From Anthracocystis setariae (lineage: Eukaryota > Basidiomycota > Ustilaginomycetes > Ustilaginales > Ustilaginaceae): 64,000 nt of DNA. Both the position numbers and the translations under genes were made by a program. The stretch is taken from the NCBI GenBank assembly GCA_928724745.1, contig CAKMXJ010000010.1, forward strand, positions 248,001-312,000, in the 5' to 3' direction. Under the pieces are notes generated by a model that had not been told where the DNA came from, made no database searches, and worked only from the letters and a program-made list of their open reading frames with translations. Shown one piece after another: positions 31,967 through 42,275 of this stretch (its first letter is position 1; every line of letters starts with the position of its first letter).

Positions 31967-34207
31967 ATGCCTCCCACCGACAGCTCCGGCAGCCTGCCTG
32001 GCGATTTGACCACCAGAACCAAGCAGCAAACCACCAGTCGCATGATGAAGACCACACGACGCGGTCGTCCCTTTGCCAAGGATACACATGATCTCTTCGC
32101 CACTCTCATCGTCTCTCTCGAGCTCGGCGTTCATCGACAGTACTTCAAAACCTACCAAAACTCTTTCACCACAGACGAAGCCGCCGAGAACCTTTCGCAT
32201 CTCAAGTTCTCCCAGTCCAATCGCGTTCCCGACCCCAACGAGCCAAATCGCGTCGTCACCACCACCACCACCACCACCTTCAGCATGAACAGAGACATGG
32301 CCAAGGGCGTCTGCCAGCATTTCATGGATGCTCGCCTCATCGAAAACGCCGGAGATGCAGCCAATCCCATCTTCAAAGACAAAGGCGTCTATATTCTCAC
32401 TCCCAAGGGCCTCCACATCCTTGAGCGTTTCATCACCAAAAACGGCATCAACGGCGACCACCTCCTCAAGGTCTTTTCTTCCCAACCCATCTGCATGAAG
32501 CTTCTTCACCTCGAGAGGCGAGTCTCCGACGACGAACTGCTCATCAACACTCCCGTCCTTGAAGTCATCTTCCGTCGCTTCGTCGGCCGCTCTCCCAACC
32601 ACGCTTCCGCTTCCGCTTCCCACAGCTCCACCACCACCAGCATCGACCGCACTCTCGGCATCGAAATGGCAGACTTGCCCGACAAATCCAAGTCTCGCGT
32701 CTCCCGTTCCTTCAAGCACACTTTCAACTCGATGGGCTCGCTCGATTGGCTCTGCGACTTCACCACCGTCTGCGGAAAAGACGAAGCCGCCGAGATTATG
32801 GCTCATTTCCATCGCCTCGACCTCATCACTGTCGCCTTGGACAAGTCCAAACGCGAAGTCGAGCCCTACGACGAACGCGACGTCATTATCCGCGTTGAAG
32901 ATGGTCGAGGTGACGTCAGTGAAGGTCACTTCCGATGCCATTCCAAGACGTTTTATGCCGTCACCGACAAGGGTCGCAAGGTCGCTCGATGGGATGGCTC
33001 CGAAACCCCCTCCTCCGGCGTCGCCAGCCCCGTCAGAGACGATCCTCACCGACTCGGCGACGATGGCGCCTCGGACCACTCGAACAAGGTGGCATCGCCG
33101 CAATTGATGCGTGACAGCGCCAGTCCGGCTTCTCAAGATTCTCGCCTGGTCCGCAAACCATCCACCAAGCTGCGCAACGAATTTGCGTCCTCGTCTGCAG
33201 CCTCCACCTCGCCAGCGATCGGTCAAGGTTTGCACGACTCTTCGATGTATAACAGCAGAGACAGCAACACCAACCGTCTCAAAAACATCCTCGACGAGCC
33301 AGCATTGCGCTCCTTGTTCCGCGAGTTTCTCCGACAAAACTTTTGCGAAGAGAATCTCAGCTTCTGGTTGGACGTACAGGACTTCAAGCGTCGTTTTCAC
33401 ACCACCTCGAGCGCCGTCGCCGTCCAGTCTTCGTCCAAGGAAGCCAAGGGCGGCGTCAGTCGTCGTCTCGGTCGAAGCGTCACGGGGGCGTTCGCCAGCA
33501 AGGACAAGACCGAAGACGAAAATCAAGGAATGAGCGCCATGGAAAAGCACCAGCAGGATCTGGTGAGCATGGCGTTTGTCATCTATGACACTTACCTCGC
33601 TCCGTCTTCGCCGTGCGAGCTCAACATCGATCACAATCTGCGAACTGAACTCATCTTGTACATGAACAAGATCTTGGCAGACTCCAAGCTGGCGGGTCCT
33701 GTTCACAGCGCATCACCGTCCGCATCCACCACTCATCTGAGCGAGACGCTTCATAGCTCTACCGGCGCCGAGGCGTCGATCGAAGAGAGGAAGGCCGCTG
33801 TTGTAGCTAAGCGTCTTCGCATCCCGTTGCATGCCAGTCAGCTTCAGATCATGGTGAGGCTATACGAGCGCATCCAAGACTACATTTTCAGGCTGATGGC
33901 CACGGATTCTGTGCCTCGTTTCATCAAGGACACACGCTTCATCCAGCTGGTGCGATCCGTGGAAGAGTATACCGAAGCGCTCGAAGCCGGTCGCATCGAT
34001 CCGGAGCAGAATGCGGGGCCAGCCGTGGGCCGAGCCGTGTTCGAAGCCATGCAGCTCAGATCCGCCGACATGCTGTCGCAGAACAGCAACGACCTTCGCA
34101 AATCGGTCGACTCGGCGTCTCGCCAAAAGGAGTCCAAGTCGATACCCGCAGTGCCTCCGATGCCTGCTACCAGCGGTGTCGTCGCACCATCCTCCAACCA
34201 CTCGTGA
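31967..34207 (+). CDS. Regulator of G-protein signalling with DEP domains (Sst2/FlbA type)
   Basis: Intronless, 746 residues. Residues about 35-165 and 235-345 are two DEP-like domains (for example ANPIFKDKGVYILTPKGLHIL and CHSKTFYAVTDKGRKVA). The RGS domain runs from about 441 to 663, beginning LKNILDEPALRSLFREFLRQNFCEENLSFWLDVQDF and ending DSVPRFIKDTRFIQL. It is interrupted by two low-complexity insertions, as in yeast Sst2. These proteins speed GTP hydrolysis by G-alpha and so turn off pheromone or nutrient signalling. DEP domains tether them to receptors. Thr and Ser runs occur in the linkers. The start context is CATCATGCC, with a TATAAAAA sequence only about 30 bases upstream. Confidence 0.92.
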   Translation: MPPTDSSGSLPGDLTTRTKQQTTSRMMKTTRRGRPFAKDTHDLFATLIVSLELGVHRQYFKTYQNSFTTDEAAENLSHLKFSQSNRVPDPNEPNRVVTTTTTTTFSMNRDMAKGVCQHFMDARLIENAGDAANPIFKDKGVYILTPKGLHILERFITKNGINGDHLLKVFSSQPICMKLLHLERRVSDDELLINTPVLEVIFRRFVGRSPNHASASASHSSTTTSIDRTLGIEMADLPDKSKSRVSRSFKHTFNSMGSLDWLCDFTTVCGKDEAAEIMAHFHRLDLITVALDKSKREVEPYDERDVIIRVEDGRGDVSEGHFRCHSKTFYAVTDKGRKVARWDGSETPSSGVASPVRDDPHRLGDDGASDHSNKVASPQLMRDSASPASQDSRLVRKPSTKLRNEFASSSAASTSPAIGQGLHDSSMYNSRDSNTNRLKNILDEPALRSLFREFLRQNFCEENLSFWLDVQDFKRRFHTTSSAVAVQSSSKEAKGGVSRRLGRSVTGAFASKDKTEDENQGMSAMEKHQQDLVSMAFVIYDTYLAPSSPCELNIDHNLRTELILYMNKILADSKLAGPVHSASPSASTTHLSETLHSSTGAEASIEERKAAVVAKRLRIPLHASQLQIMVRLYERIQDYIFRLMATDSVPRFIKDTRFIQLVRSVEEYTEALEAGRIDPEQNAGPAVGRAVFEAMQLRSADMLSQNSNDLRKSVDSASRQKESKSIPAVPPMPATSGVVAPSSNHS

Positions 34208-34853
34208 TGCCAACCAGCGCATCTATGCGATTTGGCTTTCTCTCCGATTGCAAAACGTCTCTTTTGTTACGTTCATGGTTCTCTTGCCACACTGCATACC
34301 AAATCATGACTCTCTCATTGGTCGCTTCACATTTCACCTCACTTTGTTCTCGTGCTAATTATCTTGTCATTCCGTCCAAGTTGTAAACGGCGGTTGTATC
34401 CTTTGGGTTTGGTCTACATTGGTTCTCTAATCACATTTACGTTGCGTTCTCCATCATGTGTGTTTTGCCATGTGTGTGCGGTGCGGTGGGGTGGGCAAAG
34501 AGGATCCCCATGTGAGCCCAGTCGGGCTTAGCGGGCGTGAAAATGGAATTTGGAGCTGCGAAATTACGGGCCGGGCCAAAGCCGAGTAAGTAGTGTGATT
34601 TTTATTAACCCGCACTTTTTTCTTGGACCGATACTGCGCTGTACTGCAGTGTGTCGATTTGGAGCGCCAGATGTTGGACCGAGCAGAGAAGCTTGGGCCA
34701 ACAACGTGTAATTTTTTCCGGAGAAGGGAGAAGGACGAGGTGGGAGGTGGGAGGTGGGGAAGAATAGACCAACACTGTGAATGGGAGGATTGAGGATTGG
34801 TTTTGTTTGCTACGTTCATCCCGGACTAGTTGTCGATTGGATCGTGCGCAAAA
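34208..34853. other. Intergenic region upstream of 3-hydroxyacyl-CoA dehydrogenase
   Basis: About 0.65 kb between two plus-strand genes. It contains a weak cluster, CTGCGCTGTACTGCAGTGTG, near 34631-34650 and a GGTGGGAGGTGGG repeat near 34740-34756. No gene was seen. Confidence 0.5.
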
Positions 34854-35947
34854 ATGGCTTCCACGGTTGCACATGGTGTCAAGACGCTTGGCGTTGTGGG
34901 TGCAGGTCAGATGGGCTTGGGTATTGCTTATGTCGCAGCACTTCGTGCTCAGATTCCTGCTGTGCTGCTGTGCGATTCGTCTCCGACCCAACTGCAGAAG
35001 GGGGTGTCGTTCTTCGAATCGCTGCTCAAGAAGGATGTGAGCAAGGGAAAGATTCAGCAGGCTGATGCGGACGCTGCTCGTGCACGCTTGATCACGGTGG
35101 ATAAGCTCGAGGATTTTGCGACCAAAGGTGGAAAGGGCGCGGCCGATATGGTCATCGAGGCTGCCACCGAGAACCTCGCGATCAAACAAAAGATCTTCGG
35201 CACTCTGGCAACCCATCTCCCCTTGGAAACCATTCTGGCCACCAACACTAGCAGCATCAGTGTCAGCAAGATCGCAGCCAGTGCAGTCGGTGCTGGTGTC
35301 AAACCAGGCTCGGACGAGGCTTGGAAGTCTCCTGCTCGCGTAAGTATTCTCTTTACGTCTGTTCAGGTTTGGTAACTATTGTGATTGGCTGACTGTATGA
35401 TTCTGGTTCCATGCAGGCGTTGGGTATTCACTTTTTCAACCCTGTACCCGTGATGAAGCTGGTCGAGCTCATCCCTGCCATCCAAACCTCACCGGACGTC
35501 GTCAAGCGCTCACGCGCGTTTGCCGAAGCATGCGGCAAGGAAGTCACTACATCCAAAGACACCCCTGGTTTCATCTCGAACCGTCTGCTAATGCCGTTCA
35601 TCAACGAAGCCGTCATGGCGCTCGAAAAGGGCATCGCATCCAAAGAGGACATCGACAAAACCCTCCGTCTGGGCATGAACCATCCCATGGGCCCGCTCGT
35701 ACTCGCCGACTTTATCGGCCTCGACACGTGCCTGAGCATCATGGAGACGCTGTACAGGGAGACCGCCGACAGCAAGTACAGACCCGCCGTCCTGCTCGGT
35801 AGGATGGTCGACGCCGGGTGGTACGGCAAGAAGAGCGGAAAAGTATGTATACATACAATTGTTGGCCGGGTGAAAAGATATGGATGGCTTTTGCTGATAC
35901 GAATTTCTCTATGATTGCAGGGTTTTTACGACTACCCGACAAAGTAG
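34854..35947 (+). CDS. 3-hydroxyacyl-CoA dehydrogenase (short-chain, HADH type)
   Basis: Exons 34854-35339, 35417-35842 and 35921-35947 give 312 residues. Introns start GTAAGT and GTATGT and end GCAG. The last splice rebuilds the family ending GKKSGKGFYDY. The enzyme oxidises 3-hydroxyacyl-CoA with NAD+, the third step of beta-oxidation; a 3-hydroxybutyryl-CoA substrate is also possible. The NAD-binding motif VGAGQMGLGIA starts near residue 13. The NTSSISVSK motif, the catalytic region ALGIHFFNPVPVMKLVELI and the RLLMPFINEAV segment are all present. The C-terminus (YPTK) is not a PTS1, and the N-terminus is too short for a clear mitochondrial presequence, so its compartment is open. Confidence 0.92.
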
Positions 35948-36344
35948 GATCGCTCGAACATTTCCATCTCCAACATTCCCCTTCATGCGCGCACCATACA
36001 AAGCAGTGCTGATCAACTGGTCAGCTAGAGTTGGCCCGTTACGACCATCCAAGTCCAGAGTTGTGCATCGAGCTTAGACGTGCGAACCACGCGAACGCGG
36101 GTAGGCGTATGACAATGTAAGTTCTGCGCTGGTATGAAAAGTTGAAAGTCTGGTTCGACCGCGAACGGGTGGCGTTTGCATATGACTTAGCGCATTGCTG
36201 ATTTCCATTGAGCTCGAGATAATGCAGCTGTTCAACACCATCCTCATTACCAACGAATGGTACGACTTGAAACCGGGGTTTGCGGATGGAAGAAAGAGAT
36301 CGAGGAGGTCTCTGTTCTGTGCAAGCCGGCCTTGTTGGGTAGGT
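35948..36344. other. Convergent 3' spacer
   Basis: About 0.4 kb between the ends of the dehydrogenase (+) and the Arl3-like gene (-). It contains only terminator and 3' untranslated sequence as far as I can see. Confidence 0.5.
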
Positions 36345-37412
36345 TCATCTTGATCGTGCAGATGCTTTGACACGAGTTGAGAGCCAGTCTACTGCGTCAT
36401 GTACTCCCGTCCTATCACAATCGTCCGAGAAAGAAAAGGGGGGGGGGGGGGAAGGATGAAACTCGTCAGTCAACGGCAACTTCCCAACCGAACCGATAAC
36501 TAAAGACACACTTACCCATCAATAGCACTTGTTAGAAGCACGTCCCATTCGTACGATATCGCACCTGTCGTCGCTGATGCCTCGTCATCATCGGCAAACA
36601 CATTGCCACCGTTCTTGCCGGACTCGTCCTCACCATCGATATGTGCGAGTCGATCTGCAAACCAAGCCTTGATCCTTCTCGCCAAACCCTCCTCGGCCGC
36701 GTCACACTCGTCGACCTTGTTGGCGACGATCAGGATCGGACGACCGTCCAAGCTCGGATGCACTAGTAGGTCGGATAGCAGATTCCATGCGGTTTCGGCT
36801 TCAGTGGAGTGCGGCGCTTTCGATTTGCCTTTGCCCATGTCGAGATCGAGATCGATAAAGTGACGTGCGTCGACGGTGAACACGACGGCATCGGATTCTT
36901 CGTAGTATTTGGTCCAGAGGGTGCGGACGGATGGGGAGCCACCAAGGTCCCAGAAATGTAGATGCATCGTAGGTAGTGTCAACTCCAGCACTGAGCGAAG
37001 AAATCCAATGTAGGATGTTAGATAGGGTGAAGTGGTGTGCGAGGGAGAGTAGGGTGAGGAGGACGTACCATTTTGACCAACGGTGGGCGAGATCTTATTT
37101 GGCGGTAGGGCGGGTCGTTTCAGGTATATGCTCTTAATCTGCGGATGGTACGAATGAAGTGTTCAGTTGGTTTATGTGACCAGGAGGGAGGGGATGTGCT
37201 CGAGGCGACACAACGTACATTTTCCAGCAGACATGACTTGCCCACACCGGCTGGTCCCACGATGAGAACATTGTAGCGTGCCTTCTTGGTCCACTCAGCT
37301 GCAATCCGGGTGGAATGGAAAAGAGGATGGTTCAATCTCATTGAGCTAGCTTGCAACATTCAAATAGCTCGTTGATCCACTTACAATACAAGCCGGTTAT
37401 CAAGTGATACAT
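36345..37412 (-). CDS. ARL3: ARF-related small GTPase (ARFRP1/Arl3 type)
   Basis: Five exons: 37412-37385, 37298-37219, 37138-37069, 36990-36516 and 36411-36345, giving 239 residues. The start MYHLITGLY resembles ARFRP1/yeast Arl3, which are N-acetylated on the Met-aromatic end rather than myristoylated and recruit Arl1 to the trans-Golgi. G1 is GPAGVGKS instead of the usual GLDNAGKT. G2 is ISPTVGQN. G3 is WDLGG followed by SPS, so the switch-II glutamine of ARF proteins is replaced by serine. G4 is NKVD. An acidic, Gly-rich insert (about residues 180-205) precedes the G5-like TSAIDG. The end, VHDAVDWLSTRV, is family-like. Intron 36515-36412 carries a C homopolymer on the coding strand. Confidence 0.85.
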
Positions 37413-37929
37413 GTTGGAGAGTACTTGGTGCGGTGCGGCCTAGCGCTGAGTACGGTTTGCGTTGGTCATAAAGTGGGATGAAAGTGCTGAGATGTGCAAA
37501 GGTCAGTGCGATTGCGAGTCGAAGGGAGGGATGGTGGCTGTCGAGGTTGGAGAAACAAAGGTTAGTTGGATTGGTTCAAAGAGTGAACCCTTTTAGGCTT
37601 TGGACGCACAGTGACAGTTGCAAGTGTGAGTGTGAGTGTTGGACTTTTTTGGTTGAAAGCCGACGTGACTTTTCCCGATTGCGCATAGCCGATTGGGAGC
37701 AGATCAGCGCATCGAATCAATTCATCTCGGGCGGCTGCAACGATAAAGCCGACCAACACGGTCGCTGTCACGCGTTGATCATCATAATCGTTGCTTCCAA
37801 ACTCATCTTCACCACATCATCTTCCCTCGTCTGCTTCTGTGCCTTCAAGCTTCGAAACAAACGAATTCTCCCTTACTTTGATCCAAGTCGCAACGAACTT
37901 GCCTTGGTTAATCGCTTCTGTCTTCCAAG
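37413..37929. other. Divergent promoter, Arl3-like / MCUR1-like
   Basis: Head-to-head starts 517 bases apart share this region. GTGAGTGTGAGTGTTGG repeats near 37626 and a pyrimidine-rich stretch near 37800 are the only notable features. Confidence 0.5.
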
Positions 37930-38904
37930 ATGGCTTCGATCGGCCTCAATGTCGCCTCGACTTCCCGGCGTACGTTGGCACGAGCATCGAGTAGCACAGG
38001 GACGTTCATATCCTCAACGACAGGAGCTCACATTCGACCACGTCTTTGCGTCGTCGCTCCCATCTCAGCTTCGGCTCCGGCATCTCTTCCACTTCGAACC
38101 TTTATCCGCGATACCACTTCGTCTTGGCCCAACTCTTCCGCCTCCTGGATCTCTTCTCCACCTCCCTTTGCCAATTCCAACCAACCACACAATGCCACCA
38201 CGTCAAACTCATCACCACCACCACCGACATCATCAGCCCACCCGCTTCCAGCACGAGTGTTCTCCACCCCATCCTCCTCCTCCTCCTCCTCCACCACCAC
38301 CACTTGGTCTTCGTCTTTACCCCCCTATTCGAAACACTTTTCCACCACCTCGTCGCTGTACGCGCACCACCACTTTGACACGCAAGCATTCGCACAACGT
38401 CTCGAAGCCTCTGGCATATCTCGCGAACAAGCCGACGTACTCACCGAATCGCTGCGCGACGTCATCGACGAAAGCATCTCGAACCTCGCCAAAGGCCTCG
38501 TCACACGCGAAGAGGGAGACCAAACCAACTACACGCAGAAAGTGGACTTTACACGTCTCAAATCCGAACTCCAACTTCTCGAGCGCAACGACTTTGCCCT
38601 CATGAAGAGCGAAAACGAACGCCTCATGGCCGACGTCGAGAAACTCAAGCAGAGACTCAGGGAGGAAATCACAAGAACCACCGCAGGCGTCAGGCTCGAT
38701 TTGAATTTGGAAAAGGGTAGGATTAGAGATGAAAGCGCTGTACATGCTCTGAAGATCAAGGAGGTCGATACCAGGATCGAGAGCGAGATCGCCGGGTTGA
38801 GGACAAGTATCCAGAGTGCCAAGTTTAACGTGCTTCAGTATCTCGTTGGTGTAGCTACAGGTGCTGGGGCGTTGTTGTTGGCGTATCTCAGGATGTTCCG
38901 TTAG
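37930..38904 (+). CDS. Mitochondrial MCUR1/CCDC90 (DUF1640)-like protein
   Basis: Intronless, 324 residues, start context CAAGATGGC. The Ser/Arg-rich N-terminus (ASTSRRTLARASS) is a likely mitochondrial presequence, followed by a low-complexity Ser/Pro/Thr stretch to about residue 150. The conserved part runs from HFDTQAFAQRLEASGISREQADVLTESL through a long coiled coil (about 205-295, including LKSELQLLERNDFALMKSE). It ends in one transmembrane segment, NVLQYLVGVATGAGALLLAYLRMFR, at the very C-terminus. This layout is that of CCDC90/MCUR1 and yeast Fmp32, inner-membrane proteins linked to calcium uniporter control, proline metabolism or cytochrome oxidase assembly. The exact role is debated for the family. 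Confidence 0.88.
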   Translation: MASIGLNVASTSRRTLARASSSTGTFISSTTGAHIRPRLCVVAPISASAPASLPLRTFIRDTTSSWPNSSASWISSPPPFANSNQPHNATTSNSSPPPPTSSAHPLPARVFSTPSSSSSSSTTTTWSSSLPPYSKHFSTTSSLYAHHHFDTQAFAQRLEASGISREQADVLTESLRDVIDESISNLAKGLVTREEGDQTNYTQKVDFTRLKSELQLLERNDFALMKSENERLMADVEKLKQRLREEITRTTAGVRLDLNLEKGRIRDESAVHALKIKEVDTRIESEIAGLRTSIQSAKFNVLQYLVGVATGAGALLLAYLRMFR

Positions 38905-39016
38905 ACAATGTGCGGACAATGAACAGTTTCTACTCAAACCCACACAGTCTTCCTTTTCAGATGCAGACCAAACCAACTCTATCGACAGCTTGAATGTATA
39001 CAAACTCTCTCTGATT

Positions 39017-41014
39017 TCACTTTGGTGAACGTAGTGACAGGGTGGCCTTAGCCAAGGGGACAGTGCACGTCACAATGGACGAGCCATCCTTGTTCAGACC
39101 TAACACGGAGCTTGCCGACGCGCGAGCAGGCGATGTCTTTTGACCCTTTCCTGCGATCCAACCTCTCTCGCTTGCTGCTACGAACAGATTGGGCAGTGCC
39201 ATAACCTGATGTTTGCCGCCCTTCCCTTTGGCTCCACTGAGATCCTCAAGCTTCGGCAGATCGGCATTACTCGCGGGTAGACCTAGGAAGAGGAATCGTG
39301 GTGTCACCCAAACGCTCGGATCCGGTCCTGGAATTTGAATCGAACTTGGACTAAGCAGCTTCACTTGCGCACTAACCACCTCCCCTTCTCCCTCCGCCTG
39401 CCGAGCGTCACCACGCGACATGAAAGACGGGTCGATCTGGTAAAACTGAGCATACGTCTTCATCGTACCCTGCGGCTGACCTGGTCCAGGACCTAACTCA
39501 ACCTGCGTGTCGATCGAGATCGTCCCACGCGAAGGATGACCCGAAAGAATCTGGGCAAGTAGCAACGGTTCCGCTCCAACCTCACCCGCAGCGTTGCAAG
39601 GCTCGGCGTAAACGGCGATAAAGAAATCTTCCTCCTTCTTGACTTTCGATGCAATCTGTCGTGCCTGCTCCTTGGACATTTCCTCCGCGCTCGCATTGGC
39701 ATTGCTACCAGTTTCAAGCGCATGTTCTCTGGTCTGAACATCGCGCAGGAACTGCTGCGCCGCATTCGCATTGTCGAGACTCGAAATGATATTACCCTGC
39801 GCAGAAGTGATCTCCCTCCTCGGACCGAACGGCCTCAACCCCTCGAACTCCGTCTTCACACTCGGGATAGCCAAATGATCCGCAGCCTTAACATCGTTGC
39901 TCGCCACCAACGCCACACCCACCGCACCGTCACTGCAGATACTGCTCTCGGCACCACTCTTTGACTGTGGTAACGAGATGAGCAACGTCTGGTCTCTTCC
40001 CGTTTCGAACGGCGTTGGAGGCGCCGTCAATCCGAGCACCGAGCTGGCGGGGAACTGTGTTGCCAAACCTTCCATCAGCCCGTGTGGCGAGGTATCGCTG
40101 AAGAAGATGAAGCTCGCCGCCGAATTGGGATCGAGCGTTTCGAGTCCTTCGGGTACTTTGCCTTCGAGGTTTTCTCGACCCCAGATGTCGCGCCAATCAC
40201 GCGAGCCACCGGGGAGAGCACCGTTGCCGTCGTCGAGCAGGTCAGCCCGACGTTCTCCACCCTGCTGCCATGAGGGCTTGCGGTCGGTCCATCGACCGAC
40301 GGCCACTTGGGCTCGACCAGGGATGGTGGAGCGGAACGGGATAGCGTTGACGCCGGGGAGAAGTGAGAGGGCGACCGAGTACAGGGTAGGCGACGCGATA
40401 GGTGGAGAGCCAGGCTCGATCGCGTTGGAAGGGATCAGAGACGAGGGAAGCGGCGACGAGAGGATTCCAACTCGAGCGATGCGAGAAGCTCCGTCGTCAG
40501 CAGATGAGATTGCTTGCGTCTCCTCAGCTTCGACAGCGGCGATCTGGGCTGCTGTCATGCCCGTCCTGTCCTTTTTCTTCGAAGAGGTGGTCGCGGTTGC
40601 GGATTCAGGACCGCGCAGGATGGATACAGCTTCACTGAGGTACTGAGAGGGAAGGTCCTTGCTGAGAGCGTAGAGGAGCACGTGGTCGTGATTGGTGGTG
40701 CTCTTGGATGGGGAGTTTGGGGCAGGACCGACGCGAGATGCGAGCGAAGTCATGCTTTGTAGTGTAGAGCGTAATGCGATGAGGAGGCCTTGTGGTGTTT
40801 CCGAGAAGAGAGTCAGTGTTTGTGCCGTCGCCAGAGGTTGCTTGCGTTGCCATTGCTGCTGCTGCTGCTGCTGCTGTGCACCGGTCGAGCCGCTAGGAGG
40901 TGGATCGGCTGCTTTCGCATATGTACGGCGTTGCAGAGCTCGACCGATGCGTTGTCGGGAGGTGATATAGGATGTTCTTGTGAGCATCGTTGATCGTGCG
41001 GTAGAGGACAGCAT
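39017..41014 (-). CDS. FIST-like domain protein, probably mitochondrial (putative)
   Basis: Intronless, 665 residues. The N-terminus (RTSYITSRQRIGRALQRRTYAK) looks like a mitochondrial presequence with a cleavage-like RRTYAK. A Gln run (about residues 48-56) follows. The central region SAASFIFFSDTSPHGLMEGLATQFPASSVLGLTAPPTPFETGRDQTLLI, followed by ICSDGAVGVAL, is reminiscent of FIST domains, which bind small ligands in bacterial sensory proteins and occur in fungal proteins of unknown role. FIST membership is from pattern memory and uncertain. The remainder has no family I recognise. It is divergent with EMC8, the two starts lying 443 bases apart. Confidence 0.8.
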   Translation of the reverse strand: MLSSTARSTMLTRTSYITSRQRIGRALQRRTYAKAADPPPSGSTGAQQQQQQQQWQRKQPLATAQTLTLFSETPQGLLIALRSTLQSMTSLASRVGPAPNSPSKSTTNHDHVLLYALSKDLPSQYLSEAVSILRGPESATATTSSKKKDRTGMTAAQIAAVEAEETQAISSADDGASRIARVGILSSPLPSSLIPSNAIEPGSPPIASPTLYSVALSLLPGVNAIPFRSTIPGRAQVAVGRWTDRKPSWQQGGERRADLLDDGNGALPGGSRDWRDIWGRENLEGKVPEGLETLDPNSAASFIFFSDTSPHGLMEGLATQFPASSVLGLTAPPTPFETGRDQTLLISLPQSKSGAESSICSDGAVGVALVASNDVKAADHLAIPSVKTEFEGLRPFGPRREITSAQGNIISSLDNANAAQQFLRDVQTREHALETGSNANASAEEMSKEQARQIASKVKKEEDFFIAVYAEPCNAAGEVGAEPLLLAQILSGHPSRGTISIDTQVELGPGPGQPQGTMKTYAQFYQIDPSFMSRGDARQAEGEGEVVSAQVKLLSPSSIQIPGPDPSVWVTPRFLFLGLPASNADLPKLEDLSGAKGKGGKHQVMALPNLFVAASERGWIAGKGQKTSPARASASSVLGLNKDGSSIVTCTVPLAKATLSLRSPK

Positions 41015-41456
41015 CGTGTATGTTTGAACCGTCGGATCGACCTATGAATGATGGAGGGTGAGAGCTAAGTGGATCAGCTAACCGCTCTTGCTGCTTATGC
41101 GAAGAAAGTCGAAGTGGAGAATATTGAAATGCGAGTTTTGGCTGAGCTCAGCGTGTGACGCTTTGGATTGGACCCTGAAAATACTGTAATATTGTGTGTT
41201 TCTCGTTTTGTCGCCGCTCGTTTTGAAATGCCGAAACAATCCTAAATCGCGATCTCATCGGCCCGATCTATTACGCTGCGAAGAAAGCGTTTCGCACGGA
41301 CGCAGAATGCACATCACAACCAAACCTGACACTCAGACCTCCTCCTCGCCTCGCCTCGCCTCGCCTCGCCTCGCCCTACTCACCCCTTATCCTCTCATCT
41401 TGTCTGCAATCACCATCCTTGATCCATTGCAACACAAGAGTGGACGCTATTGCACC
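41015..41456. other. Divergent promoter, FIST-like / EMC8
   Basis: About 0.44 kb shared upstream region containing a CTCGC microsatellite at 41344-41375, about 80 bases before the EMC8 start and probably in its 5' leader. Confidence 0.5.
41344..41375. repeat. CTCGC pentanucleotide microsatellite
   Basis: About six TCGCC units within the EMC8 5' region. This is a second, unrelated five-base repeat. Confidence 0.85.
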
Positions 41457-42133
41457 ATGTCTTCCATCTCGTCAGTCACCGTCAGTCCGCTGGCGTACAA
41501 GAAACTCGTACTGCACACAGCCAAGTATCCCACGGCCCGCGTCCTTGGCTTCCTCCTCGCTTCTCCCTCCTCTCCTGCCGTGATCACCGACTCGATCCCG
41601 CTCTCGCACCACTGGACGTCTCTCGCCCCCATGGCCGAAGTTGCTCTCTCCCTCGCAACCGCATATGCTTCTACAAACAACCTCGCTATCGTCGGCCTCT
41701 ACGAAGCGCCCGAACTCATCTCGGAACGCACCCCCTCATCACAGGCAACCAAGCTCGCCGAGAAGATCGCCACTCTCAACGCCAAGGAATCTCTACTGCT
41801 GCTGGTGAATAATGCAGCGCTCTTGATTCCAAACGATCACTCACTCAGCGCATACACTGTGGCAGCACAGGCGGCGACCAAGCCAAAACCCCTACCGAGC
41901 CAAGCAGTCTCCTTGCAAGACTCTGCAATCGCAAAACAGCTGCAGAGCGCAGTAAGGGAGCAAAGATCGTGGGAAAATATCGCTGATTTCGATGGTGAGT
42001 ATAACAACAAGATGATGAGGGATCATGTCAGGTCACTGACACAGTCGCCTGTCGGTTCGCTTGCTTGCATACTGCAGACCATCTCGAGGACCCTTCACTC
42101 GATTGGCTTCAAAACCCTGCAATCACAGTATGA
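41457..42133 (+). CDS. EMC8: ER membrane protein complex subunit 8/9
   Basis: Exons 41457-41994 and 42078-42133 give 197 residues. The intron (41995-42077) starts GTGAGT and ends CTGCAG. EMC8/EMC9 is a cytosolic subunit of the ER membrane complex, which inserts tail-anchored and multipass proteins. It has a catalytically dead MPN-like fold. Signatures: SPLAYKKLVLHTAKYPTARVLGFLL at the start, PLSHHWTSLAPMAEVALSL, NLAIVGLYEAPEL, and, created only by splicing, the family end IADFDDHLEDPSLDWLQNP. The first ATG after the CTCGC repeat is used; in-frame upstream codons are part of the leader. Confidence 0.92.
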
Positions 42134-42275
42134 GTTTGAATACGGCTACGATTCTGTACATAGACTGCGAAAGCCCCACCACTTGTTCAGACGGCCTATT
42201 GTGACCAAGACAGATTCACGAGCGCTTCCGTATTGCAAAGGGCATGATTTAAGAGAGTCTATGGAAACCTACCTA

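Noticed and set aside
31934..33706. A 590-codon open frame antisense to the RGS gene.
   Set aside because: It mirrors the codon bias of the sense gene and encodes a low-complexity Val/Gly/Asp-rich sequence with no domain; the sense frame has clear DEP and RGS signatures.
37478..38605. A 375-codon alternative frame overlapping the MCUR1-like gene.
   Set aside because: Low complexity (His, Pro, Thr runs) and out of frame with the conserved coiled coil.
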